Below, piece after piece: positions 13,301-26,538 of a stretch of DNA of 64,000 bases. The DNA is from Trematomus loennbergii (lineage: Eukaryota > Chordata > Actinopteri > Perciformes > Nototheniidae): contig JAAOOA010000060.1 in NCBI GenBank assembly GCA_012861695.1, positions 10,376,954 through 10,440,953 on the forward strand. Direction: 5' to 3'. Position 1 is the first letter of the stretch, and each line of letters opens with the position of its first letter. A program made the translations under genes and the position numbers. The notes under the pieces were generated by a model, which worked only from the letters and a program-made list of their open reading frames with translations, did no database searches and was not told the DNA's origin.

Positions 13301-14283
13301 TTCAAAAAGTGCTTATTTTTCATTCATATTGTTTATCTGATTGGTTAGCTGGCAGGCTCTGTTGTGATTGGTCAACTGCTGAGAGATGTCCCGCCCATTA
13401 GCCTATCACATACAATGTATGAAGCCAATAGAAGCTTGAGTGTTACATAGTGATGTCACTATGTAACACAAATGTAAAAAAGGACTATTATCAAGGTGTT
13501 TCAGCCAGGGGGAGTGTGTAGGAGAGGAAAGGGTAATCCCAAAAAGCATAATAGGGCCTCTTTAAGTCATGAGGGCTCACACTTATCACCAGGCTCTATA
13601 CCCACAATGTAAACGAGATGTCACAGAATACAAATATGTATAAGGTCATTATTGCAACATTTGTATCAGCAACTGGTACCAATCACATCAGGAACTGTTT
13701 TTGCTCTTATGCTATTTAAAGACACACATAGCGAAGCCTAACTATTATTAATGAAACTCAGGTCATGTCCTTGATGTTCTCTCTGGAAAATGGGGATGTG
13801 GGCAGCTGGAGGAACTGTTATTCTACAAATAAACTACACCTGATGGGGTGTTTGATGGTGATGTTGATATCCTTTTCCACTCAATTGTATTTAAAATGTG
13901 GCTGGTTAAAAAATCAAGTATATTAAATGGAATTTCAGTAAAATAATGTGTATGATATTTCTGGTATGTGGAGAAGAGGTTGAATTATGTATTGTGTGTC
14001 ACAAAATGTCATCACAAAATAAAAAACAGCAGTTTGATCAGTCTGTCCTCTCAAAGACTTCTCACAGTTGGATTTACAGTAATGAACCTTTCATAGCAAA
14101 GAAGCCTTCTGGATATTATCTTATCATTTCATTAAGAGCCCATTTCAAATTAGTGACACCTTAATGCGAACTTTGCATCATTATCTACAACAAATTCGTA
14201 TTATTGGGTAAGTTATCTCTTTGCAGCTCACTGAAACCTAATAAAGCCAACTTCCTGTGTGCGTGTGTGAGAGAGAGAGAGAG

Positions 14284-14363
<80 letters not shown>

Positions 14364-14670
14364 TTATTGAAGTGTGTCTTTATCTTTTTGCATAATTGCA
14401 AATTGTGTGTGCATCAGCACCATGGACATTGTTTAATGATGGACAGAAAATGTACATTTGTTAAACGCATTTTTCATTGATTAACAATAGCTGACTATAT
14501 CAATAATACTCATTTTGAAAATCACAACGCGTTTTTGTGGTGAAAATATAATAAATAAGAACATTTTTTAAAACACTCGTTTTAATACGTCACCACACAG
14601 CCATACTTTGACAGGGGAACTTACTTGTGAGAGAGAGGATGAAGAGCAGGAGGACAGCGCTGGAAGTCAT
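1232..14670 (-). CDS. Neuronal nicotinic acetylcholine receptor non-alpha subunit, beta2/beta4-type (possibly fish beta5)
   Basis: Gene span on the minus strand; coding exons 14625-14670, 10158-10303, 7457-7501, 7247-7356, 5149-5673, 3464-3957 and 1232-1378, all with GT-AG borders and compatible phases. The product is a subunit of a pentameric acetylcholine-gated cation channel of the neuronal plasma membrane. Seen in order: signal peptide ([10 protein letters not shown]), ligand-binding domain with [12 protein letters not shown] and WNDYRLRW, the Cys-loop (C-x13-C around PFDQQ), four membrane segments, and a cytoplasmic loop ending EDDDDR. The loop-C region lacks the adjacent Cys-Cys pair of alpha subunits, so it is a non-alpha subunit. 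Summed exon length is 1513 nt, one more than a multiple of three; the extra base maps between TM1 and TM2 (about 5240-5255). TM1 also reads NLIPCV where the family has NLIIPCV. Mammalian CHRNB2/B4 carry exons 5 and 6 as one large exon; here an intron splits them. Subtype is not settled. Confidence 0.9.
1452..2041. mobile_element. hAT-like MITE with perfect 8-bp target duplication
   Basis: A 590-bp element whose ends are exact inverted repeats (TAGGGATGCTCCGATCG and its complement CGATCGGAGCATCCCTA). It is flanked on both sides by GTAGGAAC (1444-1451 and 2042-2049), the 8-bp duplication typical of hAT transposases. Subterminal copies of ATCGGCCGAT-like words occur near both ends. No transposase frame is present, so it is non-autonomous. 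It sits in the last intron of the receptor gene. Confidence 0.92.
3464..3957 (-). CDS. nAChR subunit exon 6 (TM3/loop)
   Basis: It starts inside the Gly codon of [16 protein letters not shown] (a membrane segment), continues with [17 protein letters not shown], then a variable cytoplasmic loop, and ends with the amphipathic helix [14 protein letters not shown] and EDDDDR. The loop sequence differs from mammalian beta2 and beta4. Confidence 0.92.
4741..5063 (+). mobile_element. TTAA-flanked MITE, 'GCATAATAGG' family, copy 1
   Basis: It starts with TTAAAGAGGACATATG and ends near AAGCATAATAGGCACCCTTTA. It contains the family's internal words (GTGATTGGTCAAC, a CCCGCCC block and the palindrome CATAGTGATGTCACTATG). 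It lies in the receptor intron just downstream of exon 5. The right end is eroded. Confidence 0.65.
5149..5673 (-). CDS. nAChR subunit exon 5 (Cys-loop, TM1-TM3)
   Basis: It encodes the Cys-loop, [23 protein letters not shown] (start of TM1), FYLPSDC, then in a shifted frame [19 protein letters not shown] (TM2), [10 protein letters not shown] (linker into TM3 end). The frame shift is an apparent one-base insertion within about 5240-5255. A codon for one of the paired Ile residues in TM1 is missing. Both sides of the shift match the family closely, so the exon is real. Confidence 0.92.
6120..6560. repeat. Interspersed retroposon-like repeat with a local tandem duplication
   Basis: GATAAGATAAGATGGACCTTTATTAATAACCCTGGGGAAATTC at 6130-6172 resembles the reverse complement of a fish non-LTR 3' end. 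The segment from about 6480, with 'cctgatggctacaggcacaaaggattgtccgc', also looks repetitive. Between them, at about 6278-6395, a block of roughly 55 bp (ctatgaagtaagaaatgaat and onward) occurs twice in tandem. Confidence 0.4.
7247..7356 (-). CDS. nAChR subunit exon 4 (110 bp)
   Basis: A 110-bp exon, also invariant in size in the family. It encodes [16 protein letters not shown], then the conserved [14 protein letters not shown]. It joins exon 5 across a split Asn codon to give [12 protein letters not shown]. Confidence 0.93.
7457..7501 (-). CDS. nAChR subunit exon 3 (45 bp)
   Basis: A 45-bp exon, the invariant size in this family, encoding [15 protein letters not shown] between a CTAG acceptor and a GTACAA donor. 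It was too short to appear as a normal open frame. Confidence 0.92.
7635..7765 (+). repeat. LINE 3'-tail fragment (family shared with 37885-38090)
   Basis: It contains 'atgttgcaatgttggagga', then 'ctacactctagctactgagcatatgacaataaagcc', which matches the segment at 37885-38090 word for word in most places. The pattern of a common 3' end with an AATAAAG-like finish fits a truncated non-LTR element. Confidence 0.5.
8355..8985. mobile_element. Probable MITE with long, imperfect inverted repeats
   Basis: The left side reads 'tgctgtttacacgagaacg' and the right side ends in 'cgttccgtgtaaatggggtc', which are related in inverted orientation. Both halves are rich in words such as GTTCACACGA and GTGTGAACGG. 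The high GC content compared with the surroundings also marks it out. No clear target duplication was found. It contains a striking hairpin at 8590-8647. Confidence 0.45.
8590..8647. repeat. Perfect 17-bp inverted repeat with 24-nt loop
   Basis: TGTAGCATGGTCAGTAG at 8590-8606 is the exact reverse complement of CTACTGACCATGCTACA at 8631-8647. The loop itself contains the short palindrome CAGTAGTACTG. Confidence 0.85.
9605..10078. mobile_element. Probable hAT-like MITE fragment, 'AAGTACTTGTA' type
   Basis: The stretch carries words such as CTACTTAAGTACAATTG, TTCTACTTGTAAAATTGTTG and CTCTGTCCACCTCTGTC. These are the same class as the better-preserved elements at 20916-21278 and 26539-27115, which end in CCACCTCTG. 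Borders and target duplication are not clear. Confidence 0.4.
10158..10303 (-). CDS. nAChR subunit exon 2 (start of ligand-binding domain)
   Basis: A 146-bp exon encoding [19 protein letters not shown] and the following VSLAQLISI segment, both hallmarks of neuronal beta subunits. An NKT glycosylation sequon follows. Acceptor TAG and donor GTAAGT are present. Confidence 0.92.
12751..13196. mobile_element. piggyBac-like MITE (TTAA target, CCC ends)
   Basis: It starts TTAACCCTTAGATGCA and ends TGCATCTAAGGGTTAA, giving a perfect inverted repeat that begins CCC inside TTAA, the layout of piggyBac-type elements. Subterminal repeats of the word ATAAGTGGGTC with GACCC partners occur near 12793, 12990 and 13165. 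No coding capacity is present. Its right TTAA (13193-13196) is also the left TTAA of the next element. Confidence 0.85.
13193..13565. mobile_element. TTAA-flanked MITE, 'GCATAATAGG' family, copy 2 (best copy)
   Basis: It runs from TTAAAGTGGCCCTATTATGC to GCATAATAGGGCCTCTTTAA, so the ends are inverted repeats of about 16 bp. It contains GTTACATAGTGA-TG-TCACTATGTAAC at 13442-13467, a palindrome with perfect 12-bp arms. The TTAA target suggests a Kolobok-like or piggyBac-like transposase; I cannot tell which. Confidence 0.8.
14269..14363 (+). repeat. (GA)n microsatellite
   Basis: About 90 bp of GA dinucleotides with one GC interruption, ending in a G run. It lies in the first intron of the receptor gene, roughly 260 bp from exon 1. 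The Arg-Glu repeat frame across it is not a gene. Confidence 0.95.
14625..14670 (-). CDS. nAChR subunit exon 1 (signal peptide)
   Basis: ATG at 14668-14670 opens a 15-codon hydrophobic leader plus one base, ending at a GTAAGT donor. The split codon joins exon 2 to give [10 protein letters not shown]. The frame fit with exon 2 supports this start. Confidence 0.8.
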
Positions 14671-16684
14671 CTCCTTTCCTGGAAGAACTTGCTACTTTGT
14701 TATATTGTCCTCCAAAAAAACTGCATCGACAGTGAACAGCTGAAATATACAGTGTTAATACTCCGTCCCGATATCGTAAGCCTTTTTACAACTCACTTCT
14801 CTCCACGCGGAGTGATCTCCTTTTACCGGAATACTCAGCAGCGCCAAACCATAAAAAATAAACTTCTCTAATATGATAAAGAGGTTATTTGATGACAATG
14901 TTTATCTGCCAGAGACAACATGTTGGTCTTTTATTTTATAGATGACTACTAGAGAAGCTGTGCTGTCCATTGTGCGAAGCCACGGGGAAATTTAACCGAT
15001 CCGAATACAGCTGTCCGACTGAGTGCCGCTCTTGTCGTCCATACAAAAAATCCGTATTTAACTTCTTCTTCTGTGCTTGTAGGCAGCCACGCTCACCTGC
15101 GCTGTTCCGTCGTCTCTGATAAAAAGCAGACAAGTTTTAAAGAAATTCGGCACAGTGGCAGAAAGAGCAGCGTGAACGGGAAGGATGCTCATTGTACATG
15201 TGTTTCCCACGAAACTCCGTGTGGCCCCGAGGTGAAGCCAGGAGGAGGAGGAGGAGGGTGTGTATGTGTATGTGTGTGTTCCTCATTGAGCTCCGTCACG
15301 GCTTCAACTGATGTAGAGCTGCCGGTCGGTTAGCTGAGCCAGTGGTGCTGTGGTAGTCGACCTATCATGGCACTAAGCGAACACAAACTTCGACCAGAAA
15401 AGGAGGACAACGCGCACGAGACCACAGCACAGGACCGTAACCGGACATGTGTTCACAGTTCACCTATGATAGAATATGTCAGTACTTGCATATTCACGTG
15501 AGCTAAAGGAGCATAAGGCTACGACATTCTGTGTTAATAGGGAGGGACACATTTACTCCAGGAATATTCGTTATAGTATAAACAGAAAGCCATGCCGTGC
15601 CAGCTGTCACCAGATGTTGTCATAATGTGAGAGGGGAGGGCTCTAGGGGGGAGTAATGGAATAATACATGAAGCAAAAATACAACATCTAATAATAAAAT
15701 ATGATATTGCAGGATTTTAGAAAAAGACAAGGAACTGATGTTCTCAGTTTGGTCTTCAGTGTAATGTGTTGAAACCTACTTAAAGTACACCATCTATTTA
15801 TATACATTTTCGTTATTGTATGTATGTATATATATATATATATGATTGACAGACGCTATCTTTTTTTCTTCAGCCAAGGACCCATGCATAATAGAAAAAT
15901 ACTGCTACCCCCTGATGAATGCAATCATTTCACTTAGCTTATTTTTATAAAAAAATTTAAAGCAAGAAATTACCTTTTATTTATGAAAAAAAATATTGTG
16001 AAAATAATGACTGAATCATGAGTGCCAAAGACCTCTGAGGGTCCACACACCCCATTCTGTTTCTCATTATTTACATTTTATATATAAGCATTCTGTATTT
16101 ATATATATATTAATTTCATTGGATTTACATTATCACATAAAACTGTTAAGGAACTTTTTTTTATAGACCCCAGCAAGATAAACTAATTGGGATCCTAAAA
16201 GATTTAAAAATCTGTATTGATCCCCAATAACAGCATGCCCAGCTAAAGTGAAACCAAGCAAGACAATCCACATGCTGCACATTTTGGATTGCATCTGTAA
16301 CAGCAACAATCTTTATCTTTTAAGATTACCTCAAACTTGTTTTTTTATTAATTCAAAATATTATTTCCACATGACACTTGTGTAAGTTGCATACTGGATG
16401 ACAATCGCTCCAAAACGATTTGTGATTCAGCAGAATCCTCTCCAGCTGTATTTAAATGAGATTTAAGGTGAACACAGAAAATGTTCCCTCTTCAGCAGGT
16501 GAATGTAAAAATAGCTCTGACCCTGCATCATTCTGCATCGCGACAGCAACAAGAACACATTTTTGACCAGAGGGCAACTTTCAAATCAGGGCGTAGTGGG
16601 AATTGCTGTCACCACGATTTCTTTATTCATCCACCATCTGCAGCCTTTCTGTAATTCAACTCAGAAAAGAATAACTTCCAGTGC

Positions 16685-16812
16685 TGTAGTTAGTTGTATT
16701 CCTATCAAACTGTTTATATTGCTATGTATTGATTGAGTTATGTTATCTTGCTGTTAAACACATTGAGCTGCATCTTTTCATAAAGTGCTATCCAAATAAT
16801 GTTATTATAATC
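16685..16812 (+). repeat. L2-like LINE 3'-tail fragment
   Basis: 'cattgagctgcatcttttcataaagtgctatccaaataatgttattataat' has the form of an L2-type 3' end (a GCTATxxAAATAA word followed by simple TTA repeats). No coding part remains. Confidence 0.4.
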
Positions 16813-18644
16813 ATTACATAATCTCAGGGCTGCTATACAGAAACCCAGTGTGTGGGCCTCGCCTTTATATTCATACCAGGAGTCAGACCAAGCGCACATG
16901 GCTATGATTTGCCATTACACTAAAAGGAGAGTCATGTCGCAGGCCACTCAGCTGTAGGATTCATGAAAAAGACAGAGAAAGGCTCGGTTGTGAAAGCAAT
17001 AAAGAGGAGAAGACAGGGAGTCAGCAGCTTTTTTAGATATTCCTGCTTGTTGCTCATGAATAACCCAATGCAGATTTACTGGCTGACAGGGGCCATAATA
17101 GATTCCAGGGGAATTGAGAGGGTCTTTAATTTGTTTAGTCACAAGTCACAAGCAAGATACAAATAAAAAATCAACAATCTTGTGTCAAAAACCAAAATAA
17201 ATACACGTTTTCGTAATTGAATCTAAATCAGACACACACACACATTCTCCTAATGCACTCATAAAGCCTCCTAAAACAGAAATAATGATGTCACAACAAA
17301 GACTGATGAGAGATGTACCCCTGTGTCAGTGTTCATGGCTCTAGCATGTGCATACATCCCTCACAGTCCAGGCCATATAGCTAATACATTACCCTTTTAC
17401 ACGGTCCGCCATAATGGAAGTGTGTGTCTGCTTCGGTCAAGTCAACTGGCATGAGCACGCCACAGCTTACGGCAATTCCCCAACGCCCTCCCTCTGTAAC
17501 TCTGCTGTTCCACCGCCCCCTCTCTCTGTAACGGGCTGCTAAACGACAGGAACCAAGATGATTCCTGACACATTTATATATTTATAGTCAGGACAGACTC
17601 TCTTTGGGGCTGACAATATATCAACTTGTTACACAGAGGAGGAGTTACTGTGTCCGAGCTCCGTACTTGTTGGTTTTTAATCTTTATTTATCCCGATAAG
17701 GTCTGCTGAGTGTGCGTGTTTTGGTAAGATTGCTGAGCTTGCAACATACAACCTGCCTTTTCCTGTTCATAAACACACTCACACACACTCACACCTGGGT
17801 GAGCGCCTAATGTTAGAGCGGTTAACGGCTCCTGTGGCGGATTGGCATTATTTCATTAGGGTTGTTATAGAAAAAAAGCACCCTATAAGGATCTTTAATG
17901 CAGATATAAACAGTAAACAAAGAACATAAACTCAACCGAGCTACTTTGACTAAATGTAATGTCAGGTTGTCTTTAAAAGAGGGCCTTCCCGGGCAACTCA
18001 GTATCACACTAAAATGTTGGGGCAGAGACAAAATAATGATTGACATTAAAGCAGCAATCATATCTTGATTTTACTTCGTATGGGTAAAGTTACAAACACT
18101 TTTTTTACATTTCCTTGTAATGCACCTCTTACAATCGTCAAACACCATTAACTGTATTTAAGAAGTGGATGTAGCCATCGTTTTGTGTGTTTGTCTCGAG
18201 TTTGGCTTCATCAGCCTCTTGTTTTTTGGCACCAGAAGCAACCAATTTTTTAGGTTGGAGCTGAGAAAGAGCGAGGCCAAGCGGGACATGTGCTATTAGC
18301 ATAACGAATGCTTAAATACCAGCAAACCCCAGCTTGCTAGCTTGGTTAGCGTAACTCAAATAAACTGAGATCTTAATTGGGTTGCTAATTGTGGCTAGCA
18401 AAAAACAGGCTTCGTGGTAGCAACCTGTCACTCAAAAATTGCCATGGCCACAATTTTATATAATTTGAACGAGTTGCGACTCATAATAAATGGCCCTTTT
18501 AATACAAGTTTCACTTCAACTTTTTTTGTAGGAACATTCTAAGTTTGACATTTTAACCTTTAAATCCTAAAGCAAACCATGACATCACAATTGCAACATG
18601 TACACTTAGTTTTATTAAATGATTTGGATAAACTGATACCGGGT

Positions 18645-18875
18645 CTTATGCCAGGTATTCATCAGCCCTCACTGCCCCAATCTCACCATGTTCAAATCAC
18701 AAATCAAAACTCACCTTTTCAGAACTGCTTTTAATCTGTAATTAAGGGTTAGGGGTATTGTGTTTATATATTTATAATGTGTTGTTTTTATGAATTTTTA
18801 CTCTGTAAAGTGTCTTTACGTTTTATAGAAAAGTGCTCTATAAATAAAATGCATTATTATTATTATTTTTATTAT
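18645..18875 (+). repeat. L2-like LINE 3'-end fragment
   Basis: It contains a decayed stretch resembling the end of an L2 ORF ('ccatgttcaaatcacaaatcaaaactcaccttttcagaactgc'), then 'aaaagtgctctataaataaaatgc' and a (TTA)n tail. This is the usual L2 3' architecture. Confidence 0.6.
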
Positions 18876-19329
18876 TAAAAGGATTCTGGAGTCCCGCGTG
18901 TGCTAGCATTGAGACTGGACCTCAGTTTTATTACATTCTATATTGCTTTATTATATTAATCTTTTTTTTTTTTCAATAAGCATATATATGTTATCCATAG
19001 AGGGCACATTTTAATCCCACACGTAATATGGGGTATATAGCATCATCCAGGGTTATTTTCTCTGCACGAACAGTAAGCTGACAATTTTAGTGGAGTGCTT
19101 CTTAAAATAAAAAAACCTCAAATAAGACGTGGCAAACAGAAAGAAGGCAGGGAACCACCAAGAATGTGCGTCGAAGCAATGAGCCAGTATAAGAGTCACA
19201 TGGGGAAATGTTTTGAGTGCACTATGTTTTCTATAACCACACCAAGATCATGAAAATAGAAGTCTAAAATGTAAAGGTCGTATGCAGGGCAAACTCTTCC
19301 ACAGAGGAGAGTCACTCCATCTTCTTGAG

Positions 19330-19530
19330 AGTGAATTGGAGCGAGAGGTGTACGAGATATGAACACCTCGGCCTGGAGGCTGGAGGCTGGGGGAGAGGAG
19401 TGGATTTGAGTGTCGTCGGAATAGTAATGGTAGGTGAGGGATGTTGTGATAGGGTCAAATAAACTGGAGTGAGAAGTAGATAGGAGTCCAGGAAGGCGCC
19501 TGCAGAAATTCCCTGCTCCCCACCTCATCT
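19330..19530 (-). pseudogene. Possible LINE reverse-transcriptase scrap
   Basis: On the minus strand the frame reads HYYSDDTQIHSSPP, which resembles the YADDTQ catalytic motif of L2-type reverse transcriptases with its Ala replaced by Ser. Only this short stretch is recognisable, and it could be chance. Confidence 0.3.
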
Positions 19531-20915
19531 CTGATAAGTGGACAGATCAAACACAAAACATGAGACCTGGGGGCATCAGGGAGAGGGGTTACCTTATGTT
19601 GTGAGTTCACATCAAACCTACCAATCTAAGTTTATGGTCAAATTGAGCATGATTGTGGATATACCTTACTACCCTACTATTGGGAACGTTAATTCTACTA
19701 ACCTTGATTCCTGTTGAACAACATTATGTATCTGTCAACCGCCGTCTGTGTCAGTAATACTTATTTAGTGAAACTCTGGCTGTTTGACAACAATGTTTTG
19801 CACTGTACTGTGCTGATGTTGTTTGTTTTATTGTGTTGTGTTATGTTCATTGTCTGAATTCAATAAAATCTAAGTTGAAAAGGAAGATGTATTCCTTTCA
19901 CTAGTCTGAAAGAAGAAATCTTATTGAAGCCAAATCTATAGCAGGTATATAGGACACTATCAATATTCCCCAGGGGAAAAGCCCTGACGTAGATAAGCAG
20001 GCGAAGCACACATATGTATACAGGAGGGTAACAGGTGTAATATGTTATCCAGGCCCTTGAGCGTATACTCTGCATTTAATCCTCCTTCTGTGCTCTCACA
20101 TCATCTCTTTCACTGTTTGTGTGAGTCCATGTGCAGCAAAACATCGGTAACTTTCTGTAACCATTTATTAAAATGTTGTTATTGTAAAGTGTTTTATAGT
20201 TTCATGGCTGGCAAATAATTAGCTTTTAATATCATATAAATGTGCACATATTCTACATAAGCAATGATTTAATTCATAGTATTTTTATAGGATATCTGAA
20301 TTTACTACCAAGGTTTCCAGTTCATTTAACATATTAAAACTAATAACATGTATTTCTGTGTTGCTGTTTTCTGTATGACATGAATCTGCTATTAGAAATA
20401 GCAATAGAAATACTTTCCAAAATTAAATCTATGTCCTCAAAAAACGTAATTAAACGTTAAATAAAGTATGTATCTTGATGAAAAATAAAAGTATTTACTT
20501 AACATCTCTTAGCTCACTGATATTATCAAATAACTGATTTTTAGACTGATTTTGCAGTAAGTAAGTTCACCTCAGGTACAGGGGAGGGGGCGTCTTTAAA
20601 AGGCTTGAAACTAACTTAAAGTAAATCTATTTTCTTTATTGGCACGATATGACAGTGTAGATGATGACATTTATTGATGTTTTGGACGGGGTTCACTCAG
20701 ATTAAGCGGATTAGCTGACTCGATGTATGCAACACCTACTGCTTTACTGATGCATGGCAGCAGCCTGGATCTGGTTCAAAACGTCACTTACAGATTGATT
20801 TCATAAAGTAATTTGATAAAATAAAGACTCAGTTTAACCTGTCAGAGTTCTGTATGTGATGGCTAGTGCAAACATTGATTTAAATACACTCGGCACGTTA
20901 CATGTAGGATTTTAC

Positions 20916-21278
20916 CAGTGGTGTAAAGTAACTAAGTACATTTACTCTAGAATTTTCACATTATGCTACTTTTAACTTTTACTCCACTAGAGTTTGTTGG
21001 CAAATGTTCTTCTTTTTACCCACTACGTTAACTTGACAGACTTATTTATTTGTTATTTTGCAGATTTAGGTATATACAAGATATAAATTGACACATACAT
21101 TATCATATATTATTATAGGTTAAGCAACCCAGTAGTGTCTTTTACTTTTGGTACTTAAAATATAGATTGATGCTAATACTTTTTCACTTTTACTACAATT
21201 TAAGTACAATTTTGAAAGCAGGACTTTTACTTGTAAGTATTGTTAGTATTTTTACACTGTAGTATTCTTCCACCTCTG
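20916..21278. mobile_element. hAT-like MITE with perfect 8-bp duplication
   Basis: It begins CAGTGGTGTAAAGTAACTAA and ends TATTCTTCCACCTCTG. Both flanks are GATTTTAC (20908-20915 and 21279-21286). The interior is rich in AAGTA/TACTT words. It belongs to the same broad class as 26539-27115. Confidence 0.88.
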
Positions 21279-22018
21279 GATTTTACCTGCGTTTTTTAAT
21301 AGATGCAGGTGAATCTGTTCATAGCCTGCTATGTGCTTCAAATATAGCTTTCTAAAAAAAAGAGTTAAAAAGTTAATTAAAGCCAACCTTTCTAAAAAGA
21401 TAAGATGTATTTTATTTGGTCATAGATATTCTATCACCACTAGATGGCAGTATTGACCTACTGACTGGCTCTTATCAATGTAAACAGCCTGCAGCTGACT
21501 CTGGTTTCTGCTGCTGTTTGTAGGTTGATGTTCATGCATGCACTCAACTAGCAGTTTTATTGACAAAATTATTAATAATTGCAAGAAATCTAAATGAATC
21601 TGTGATTTGTATTCACATGTGGATCAGAGTGTGTAAAAAAGCTTCTCTTTTCACTTTTTAACATCTCAGCCTATTAAAGGATTTACATTTATGTGACTTC
21701 CATGTTTTCTTAAAATACATTTGACATGTTTCCTCAATTGCATATGCCTTCCATTTTGGAATGTTCTATCAGAGTGGATGGAACTCCAGAATGGAACACT
21801 GGAAGGTTTTAGAAACATATGGACCGGCTTCCAGGCCAACTGTTCAGTTATTCACCTGAAATTGAGACACACAGACACACATCTGTTGCTCCTCACCGCC
21901 TTTAAAACACAAGCACGATTTGATTCAGAACTATCACAGACAATAAGTGACATGTCAGTCACAGGTAAGCAGAGAGTAGTAAACAACAGTCAGTAAAGTC
22001 AAGTCCTGAAAACCAGAC

Positions 22019-22407
22019 TTAAAGGTGGGGTAGGTAAGTTTGAGAAACCGGCTCGAGATACACTTTTTGTTATATTCCATGGAATGCTCTTAACATCCCG
22101 ATAGCAATGAATATCTTAAGTGCTTTGACAAAAAATCCATAAAAAATGTATCTGTGGAAGCCGTAATACTGTAAAAAGCACGACCAATCATTTTAGCCGG
22201 CCCGGCTAAAATAACTGGATGGCCTACCTGCCTGTCAGCCTTCCATCTGTGCACAAGCTTATCTCGTGCCCTCATTGGTCATGTGCGCGTTCGTGTGTGT
22301 TGGAGGAGGGGCTTTGTATGGAAATGGCAGATTTTTTTCCGGCTGTGTATTTTCAAATTTTAGCGCACTCGGGTTGGTTTCTCCAAAATTACCTACCCCA
22401 CCTTTAA
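22019..22407 (-). mobile_element. TTAA-flanked MITE, 'AGGTGGGGTAGGTAA' family, copy 1
   Basis: Ends are TTAAAGGTGGGGTAGGTAAG and ACCTACCCCACCTTTAA, an inverted repeat that extends imperfectly for about 45 bp. The interior is in the opposite orientation to the other three copies. The central palindrome TTTTAGCCGG-C-CCGGCTAAAA is at 22191-22211. It carries no coding sequence. It lies about 550 bp upstream of the HIPK-like locus. Confidence 0.88.
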
Positions 22408-22960
22408 GTTTATGTTTGCTCAATACACTGTTGTTGTTTTTTGTGGTTACAAAATAAGAACCAGGCTTAGTAATAAGTGATCAAATACATGTTTCCTATT
22501 TAAAAAAAACGAATTAAAGTAACATGTCATGGTTAGAAAAATCTTTTTTTTGGATCTTAAATCTTGTACAGTAATTGAGTACATCTTTGTGAATACTCCT
22601 GTTTATGACATAAATCTAAATAAATGTGCATTTTTTAACACAATGTTGTAATAATCTCAGTAACAATTGTCTATCCTAATATGTTGTTCCTTGAAGTACA
22701 CAATTAGTACTTTTTAAGGGGAAAATGTGCTTAAAAATGCTTAATAACACAACAAAGTGATGTTTTATTGTTTAATACTTTGACTACTTCATTCTCAATC
22801 ACTACAGACATATCCTAACATTTTTCATAAAGAAGAGTTTTGTGTTTTGTTAATTCGTTCCCAGCTATTATAGAAAGCTAGTATCATTTGATCATGTGAT
22901 GTGATTGTTTTGTGGACTGGGAAATGTAACTTAATTTTGTGTCCATTTCCTCTCCTCCAG

Positions 22961-25024
<2,064 letters not shown>

Positions 25025-25695
25025 ACCAGCTTATTGCCTGGTCTTCATTTATTCTATTGTTTTATTGTTATTGTTGTTGTTTTCTTTGTCAGTAAATATA
25101 TTGACTTCAACTTAAAAAATACTTGTGTGATGTGTGGTGAACTTATAGAAGAGATATACTACTGGTCCTATTTATTGTTATATATAAGTATATATATATA
25201 TATTGTTATATATTGTTATAGGTATTGTATTGCTGTTTTGTACAGAGAAATGTGAGCATTACATTAGTGCCGTTATTTTAGTTAGTTAGTCTGACTATAT
25301 GCTTTTGTTTTGAAGGCAGCTTTAGGCCCCAGGTCTTTGGTATTCATTAGTAGACAGGTGATTAGGTACCAAAAAAAGTCATATTTTTTATACCAGGGAA
25401 AAAGAGGACATAACGCCATTTCCTTTGTATTGTTTGAACTTCAAAACATAAATAAAATAAAATAAACCAACACAATTATTGCCATGTAGATCCTGAGTCA
25501 GATTCCCTACCTGGTGCTTCATACACATTTACTTTTGAATAGTGCAAATCATGATTCATAATTGAGGTTCAAAGTCCTCATGTGTCCTGATACATGCAAG
25601 GTTTGAATGCAGTCCAATAAGAACAAAACACAATGCAACAAATCACATCACAAATAAACTACTCTTGTTTTATATTTATTTTAAACAAGAAGTCA
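25025..25695. other. Non-coding flank of the HIPK-like locus
   Basis: AT-rich sequence with short TA runs near 25190-25205 and clustered AATAAA words at 25451-25467, which could be 3' untranslated sequence. No other structure is visible. Confidence 0.4.
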
Positions 25696-26339
<644 letters not shown>

Positions 26340-26538
26340 ATGGTGTGTTCATCCAGGCTACTTTGTATATTTACCAAAATATGAAATGACATCACCCTCA
26401 TGAATCCAATACGTGGAAAAACAGCTCCGTTGTGTGTCTATGGAGAGAGCAGTGCCGCCCGACTAGGCAGAAGCGCAAACCTCAGCGTCGCGCACTGCTT
26501 GAAAGTTACAATTATTTAAACTTTGACCTAGGTACTGC

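Larger units (their letters stand above)
14671..22018. other. 7.3-kb gene-free interval
   Basis: I found no exon-like sequence that matches a known family. Apart from the repeats listed separately (LINE tails at 16685 and 18650, a possible reverse-transcriptase scrap at 19330, an hAT-like element at 20916), the DNA is AT-rich and unremarkable. The first few hundred bases are the presumed upstream region of the receptor gene; I see no convincing promoter motif there. Confidence 0.5.
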
